DNA of 64,000 nucleotides, taken from JAJZRJ01 sp040757055 (GTDB lineage: Bacteria > Desulfobacterota > Desulfobulbia > Desulfobulbales > Desulfurivibrionaceae). Numbering within the stretch: the stretch's first letter is position 1; each line of letters begins with the position of its first letter. The stretch is from NCBI GenBank assembly GCA_040757055.1, contig JBFLXY010000010.1:57408-121407 (forward strand). The letters run 5' to 3'. Shown here in pieces: positions 60,305-64,000 of the stretch. Both the position numbers and the translations under genes were made by a program. The notes beneath the pieces are model-generated. The model worked only from the letters and a program-made list of their open reading frames with translations. It was not told the origin of the DNA and did no database searches.

Positions 60305-61027
60305 TTAGTCCCGCAGCTGAAACTCCTGCTTGCGGCGCTGGTAGGCGGCATCGGCCAGCTTCTTCAATGGCCGGCGGATCCGGCGTAAGGGTACCAGAGG
60401 CGGAATGATGGGCAAAGAGTTTTCTATGGGCTCCGGGGGGGAGACCCGCAGTTTCTCCTCCAGGGCCGTGGTCGGGCTCAGACCGACGCCGCTCTCCAGC
60501 GGATTGCCCCCCACGGCAGGCGAGCTGTCGAGACCGCGCAGGAAGGTCATGATGTTGCCGAGATCGTTCTGCCGGTAAAAGAGGCGGATCTCCTCCTCGA
60601 TGGTCTCCCGCTCCGAGAGCAGTTCGCCAAAGCGCTCCAGATACAGGGTCACATGCTCGACCAGGATTTCGTAGCTGTTGAAGATCAGGTTGCGGAAGCG
60701 GGCGGCCATGGTCAGCCCGCCGGCCCGCACCCCCTCGAAGACCCGGCGCCGGATGGTGGGCGACTGCACCACGTAGGGGTCATAGAACATCGCTTTTTTC
60801 AGGCCGGTGAGATTACAGAATTCCTGGATAAGCGCCTCGTCGCGCAGCAGGATGTAAATCCGCACCAGATCAAGGCAGATCTGCTGCTCCACGGAGAGGC
60901 TCTGCTGGCGGATGCGGCGATCGAGGGTCTCCTTGTCTTCCTCGATGAGCCGGCGGAATCCGAAATAGCGGTCAGCGAGTTCCTTCTTGACCTCGTAGGC
61001 CAACACCTTGGCGATATCGTGTTCCAC
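60305..61027 (-). CDS. Protein of unknown function, mostly helical
   Basis: A 240-residue soluble protein. Helical through about 1-150 (EHDIAKVLAYEVKKELADRYF, SLSVEQQICLDLVRIYILLRD, GLTMAARFRNLIFNSYEILVEHV), then a Pro-rich, probably disordered C-terminus ending in basic helices. No family recognised. GTG 61027 follows a strong GGAGGGAG Shine-Dalgarno; the upstream in-frame ATG lacks one. Divergent from dnaG. Confidence 0.6.
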   Translation of the reverse strand: MEHDIAKVLAYEVKKELADRYFGFRRLIEEDKETLDRRIRQQSLSVEQQICLDLVRIYILLRDEALIQEFCNLTGLKKAMFYDPYVVQSPTIRRRVFEGVRAGGLTMAARFRNLIFNSYEILVEHVTLYLERFGELLSERETIEEEIRLFYRQNDLGNIMTFLRGLDSSPAVGGNPLESGVGLSPTTALEEKLRVSPPEPIENSLPIIPPLVPLRRIRRPLKKLADAAYQRRKQEFQLRD

Positions 61028-61180
61028 CCTTTCTCCCTCCTCAGGAACGGAGCCTGGCCTCGACGGACACCCCGCGCTTTTACCGCACCCCTTGCGGAAT
61101 TGCAGCCTGCAGGGTATGGTCGTATGCGTATCACAACGCGACAAAAAAGAAAAGTCTTGCATCTAATTCGTCGTTTTTTC

Positions 61181-61208
61181 TTGACAGAACACAAAGATGC
61201 AGTAGAGA
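61181..61208 (+). promoter_or_regulatory. Candidate promoter of dnaG-rpoD
   Basis: TTGACA (61181-61186), a 16-base spacer and TAGAGA (61203-61208) lie about 65 bases before ATG 61275. The -35 is perfect; the -10 is weak. Confidence 0.4.
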
Positions 61209-61274
61209 GAAGAAGAGTTATCATTGACGCGTATCATGCACATGCCTGCTGTCAAGGGCCCCCGGAGAGTGACC

Positions 61275-63044
61275 ATGGGAAGTGCATACCGGCAGGACCG
61301 CCACGACACGGTACAGCGTGTCAAGGAGGCGGCTGACATCGTCGAGATCATTGGCGAGCATGTCAGTCTGAAACGCGCTGGCGTCAACCTCAAGGGGCTC
61401 TGCCCCTTCCACTCGGAAAAGACCCCCTCCTTCACCGTCCGCGCCGACCGTCAGACCTACCACTGCTTTGGCTGCGGCGAAGGCGGCGATGTCTTCAGCT
61501 TCATGATGCAGTACCACCGCATGACCTTTGCCGAGGCGCTCAGGGAGCTGGCGCGGCGCTACAACGTGCCTTTGCCGGAAGAGAGCGGCTCCACCGAGGA
61601 ACTGGCCAAGGCCAAGCAGCGCGAAGCGTTGCACGCGGCCAACGAAAAGGCCGCCGCCCTCTACCACGACCAACTGCTCCATAGTCCCCAGGCCGAAACC
61701 GCCCGTCGCTATCTGGCCGAACGGGGCATCCCGGCCGAGTACATCAGCCGTTTCCGGCTTGGCTACGCGCCGGAGCAGTGGGACTTTCTCGCCAAGGTCC
61801 TGGCTCGGGAGAAGATCAGCCCGGCCATCGGCGTGGAGGCCGGCCTCCTGGTCGCCAAGGAAAAAGGCGGCCATTACGACCGCTTCCGCCAGCGGGTGCT
61901 CTTTCCGATCATCGGTCTCACCGGACGGGTGGCAGGCTTTGGCGGCCGCATCCTGGGCGATGGCTCCCCAAAATATCTCAATTCCCCGGAGTCCCCCATC
62001 TTCGACAAGGGGCGCACCCTCTTCGGCCTCTACCAGAACCGGGAAGCGGTCCGTCACAGCCGAAAATGCCTGGTGGTGGAAGGCAACTTCGACCTGCTCT
62101 CACTGGTGGTCCACGGCGTGGAGAACGTGGTGGCGCCGCTTGGCACCGCCCTTACCGCCGCCCACGTCCGCACCCTGCGGGGCTACTGCGACGAGGCCTT
62201 CCTGCTCTTCGACGGCGATGCCGCCGGGCTCAAGGCCGCCATGCGGGCCGTGCCGCTCTTCCTGGCTGAACAGCTCACCGCCAGGGTGGTGGTGCTGCCG
62301 GAGGACCATGACCCGGACACCTTCATCCGCGCCCATGGCAAGAAGGGGCTGCAGGGGCTGCTCGACCACGCCCAGTCGCTGCCCGAATTCGTCTTCGCGG
62401 CGCTTTCCCGCCAGCACGGCCTCGGGGTGGAGGGGAAAAGCCGCATCGTCAGCGAACTGCGCGCCATCACCACGGCCATCAGCGACAAGGATCTGCAGCG
62501 CACCCTCTTTGCCCGTCACTTTGCCGAAAAACTGGGACTGCCACCGGAACAGCTGCTGGGGAGCGAATCCTCGACCAAGGCCGCCACCCCGGCTCCGGCC
62601 GCACCCAGACGCCAGGCGCTCCGCACCCTGACTCCGAACGAGGAGAAGCTCTTCGGATTCCTGCTGGTCCACCCGGAGTGCATTGCCGATTTTCTGGAAG
62701 CAGGACTCGAGGAGTCGGTGAGCAGCGACGTTGGCCGCGAACTCTTGCAGGCGCTTCGTGCCGCGCCCGCCACGGCGGCCGGGCCGGAGCGCATCCTCGA
62801 CCTGGTCCAGGGCCCGGAAAAGGCCACGCTCTCCCGGCTGCTGGTGACCGCGCCCGCCTATGCCGACGAGGTCAGAGGCGAGGCTGTGCAGGAGATGATC
62901 GCCTGGCTCAAAAAAAACAGCCTGCGCGCCAAAAAGGAACGGCTTTTGCAAGACATTTCCGCGGCCCATCAGTCCCGGGACGAGGCATTGTGGCTGCGGC
63001 TGCTGGCGCAGAAAAAGGAACTCGACGAGGCCGTTGGGGGATGA
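61275..63044 (+). CDS. dnaG: DNA primase
   Basis: A 589-residue bacterial primase. The zinc-binding domain has CPFHSEKTPSFTV and HCFGCGEGGDVFSF. The RNA polymerase (TOPRIM) domain has RVAGFGGRILGDGSPKYLNS, LVVEGNFDLLSL and FLLFDGDAAGLKAA. The C-terminal helicase-binding region follows an Ala/Pro linker (about 455). ATG 61275 is chosen because GGAGAG lies just upstream and it gives the family start; ATG 61224 adds 17 residues. It precedes rpoD, the classic macromolecular-synthesis pair. Confidence 0.97.
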   Translation: MGSAYRQDRHDTVQRVKEAADIVEIIGEHVSLKRAGVNLKGLCPFHSEKTPSFTVRADRQTYHCFGCGEGGDVFSFMMQYHRMTFAEALRELARRYNVPLPEESGSTEELAKAKQREALHAANEKAAALYHDQLLHSPQAETARRYLAERGIPAEYISRFRLGYAPEQWDFLAKVLAREKISPAIGVEAGLLVAKEKGGHYDRFRQRVLFPIIGLTGRVAGFGGRILGDGSPKYLNSPESPIFDKGRTLFGLYQNREAVRHSRKCLVVEGNFDLLSLVVHGVENVVAPLGTALTAAHVRTLRGYCDEAFLLFDGDAAGLKAAMRAVPLFLAEQLTARVVVLPEDHDPDTFIRAHGKKGLQGLLDHAQSLPEFVFAALSRQHGLGVEGKSRIVSELRAITTAISDKDLQRTLFARHFAEKLGLPPEQLLGSESSTKAATPAPAAPRRQALRTLTPNEEKLFGFLLVHPECIADFLEAGLEESVSSDVGRELLQALRAAPATAAGPERILDLVQGPEKATLSRLLVTAPAYADEVRGEAVQEMIAWLKKNSLRAKKERLLQDISAAHQSRDEALWLRLLAQKKELDEAVGG

Positions 63045-63105
63045 GCCTCGTGATTTATGGCGGCAGCTGCCGCCCAGGGGAAATACTCAAGGGAGGAGAG
63101 AGGAC

Positions 63106-64000
63106 GTGACGAGAAAAAAGGGTGCAGCAGTGGAGGACGAGGGCCTGATCGCCGAGGCTTCGTCGCACGACGAGGAGGTCCTCTTCCATGAAGGCGGCCT
63201 CGACGATGAGGATGCGGTGGACGACACCGCAGGCTGGCTCATGGAAGGGGGCGATGATCTTCCCCCGCTTTTCGAAGGCCACGACGGCGAAGCGGGTGAC
63301 GAGGTCGCGGACCTCGACCTCGAAGGCTCCGGCAAGCTCGACGCCGAGGCGGATGCGGAGCACGCGGTGCTGGCGCGGGGAGACGACACCTACGCCGCCC
63401 AGCTCGACCCGGTCAAGGTCTACCTCCAGGAGATGGGGGCGGTTCCCCTGCTCTCGCCCGACGAGGAGACCAACATCGCCATCCGGATCGAAGCGGGCGA
63501 GAAACGGATCCAGGGTGCCGTGCTCATCACGCCGCCGGCCGTTGACTACCTCAAGGAAATGGCCGACAAGGTCCGCGAGGGCAAGCGGGCGGTCACCGAC
63601 CTGCTCCGCGGCCTCGATGAGTCCGACAACGCCACCGTGACCGCGGCGGCCAACCGCTTTCTGTGGCAGGTCAGCGAGGCGGACCGGCTGGTCCAGGAAA
63701 TCACCGCCCTGCGCCTCGATCTCCTCCACGCCAAGGGAAACAAGGGTGCCGCCCAGAAGGTCAAAACCCGCCTTACCCGGAATACCAAGGCGGTGGCCGC
63801 CCTGTTCGCGGAGGATCGCATCAGCGCCAAACATCTCAACGCCATCATCAAACGGGTCCGCAAGCTGGAGAAAAAATTGCGGCCCGAGCCCGCCCTCGCC
63901 AAAGCCGGAACCGAGAAGTGCTGCGCCTACCGCTGCGGCTGCCTCAAGGCCCACCGTATCGACCACGAGACCCTGCACGAGATCCTGACCGAGGTGACCG
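63106..64000 (+). CDS. rpoD: RNA polymerase primary sigma factor (RpoD), 5' part
   Basis: The frame starts at GTG 63106 behind GGGAGGAGAG and runs open to the window end, so the 3' part is missing. About 85 acidic residues (region 1.1-like, D/E-rich) precede region 1.2 (DPVKVYLQEMGAVPLLSPDEE) and the non-conserved region typical of primary sigma factors. Regions 2-4 lie beyond the window. Directly after dnaG, 61 bases apart. Confidence 0.93.
   Translation, partial: MTRKKGAAVEDEGLIAEASSHDEEVLFHEGGLDDEDAVDDTAGWLMEGGDDLPPLFEGHDGEAGDEVADLDLEGSGKLDAEADAEHAVLARGDDTYAAQLDPVKVYLQEMGAVPLLSPDEETNIAIRIEAGEKRIQGAVLITPPAVDYLKEMADKVREGKRAVTDLLRGLDESDNATVTAAANRFLWQVSEADRLVQEITALRLDLLHAKGNKGAAQKVKTRLTRNTKAVAALFAEDRISAKHLNAIIKRVRKLEKKLRPEPALAKAGTEKCCAYRCGCLKAHRIDHETLHEILTEVT

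Overview
The window is a GC-rich bacterial chromosome segment with dense housekeeping operons. I read it as Desulfobacterota (formerly Deltaproteobacteria), possibly a Desulfobulbales-like sulfur-cycle anaerobe. This rests on an ATP synthase locus with separate b and b' genes and no a/c subunits nearby, a holB-ricT-metG cluster, a PAS-LuxR protein of the type common in that phylum, a sigma-54 activator with its target promoter, and a homotetrameric-type glutamate synthase subunit. It is inference; no rRNA is present. I see no rRNA, tRNA, CRISPR array, transposase or integrase.

Layout. 1-2.6 kb is a small accessory patch: the tail of a probable winged-HTH regulator, a BglII/BstYI-like restriction endonuclease, a flavin reductase-like protein, a ParD-like/RelE pair and a VapBC pair. 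2.6-23.5 kb is core: purL on the minus strand, then plus-strand genes for a large U32 protein (RlhA-like), holB, ricT, metG, a degenerate GGDEF protein, a MinD/FlhG-like ATPase, YggT, DivIVA, YggU, a REC-REC-GGDEF cyclase, an M28 peptidase, small proteins, a HIT protein, mutS and an AMIN-type amidase. 23.5-27.7 kb (minus) holds a sigma-54 activator, a near-consensus -24/-12 promoter, a secreted Thr-rich/helical protein and a TPR plus outer-membrane barrel protein. 27.7-29.3 kb holds an unknown secreted protein with a hairpin-rich leader region and a toxin-antitoxin pair lying between two near-identical copies of a terminator.

29.3-48.6 kb returns to core genes: gltA, cheX, atpF'FHAGDC, alaS, recA, cinA, mtaB, two L,D-transpeptidases, and mnmA divergent from a TrhP-like U32 gene. 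48.8-53.9 kb is an envelope/signalling cluster: a PagL-like deacylase, a PAS-LuxR regulator, a pseudo-receiver with a Cys-rich tail, an M1-like peptidase and a PAS-like protein with the same Cys-rich tail. 53.9-61 kb (minus) has yajC, tgt, rph, a proline peptidase, unknown proteins and an aldolase/dehydrogenase fusion. dnaG and the 5' part of rpoD close the window.

The most interesting points are the self-contained sigma-54 module (24.9-27.7 kb), the toxin-antitoxin cassette between duplicated terminators, the shared Cys-x2-Cys...HGLCPxC tail in two signalling proteins, a vestigial GGDEF protein inside a replication/translation operon, and three genes whose promoter geometry suggests leaderless mRNAs.
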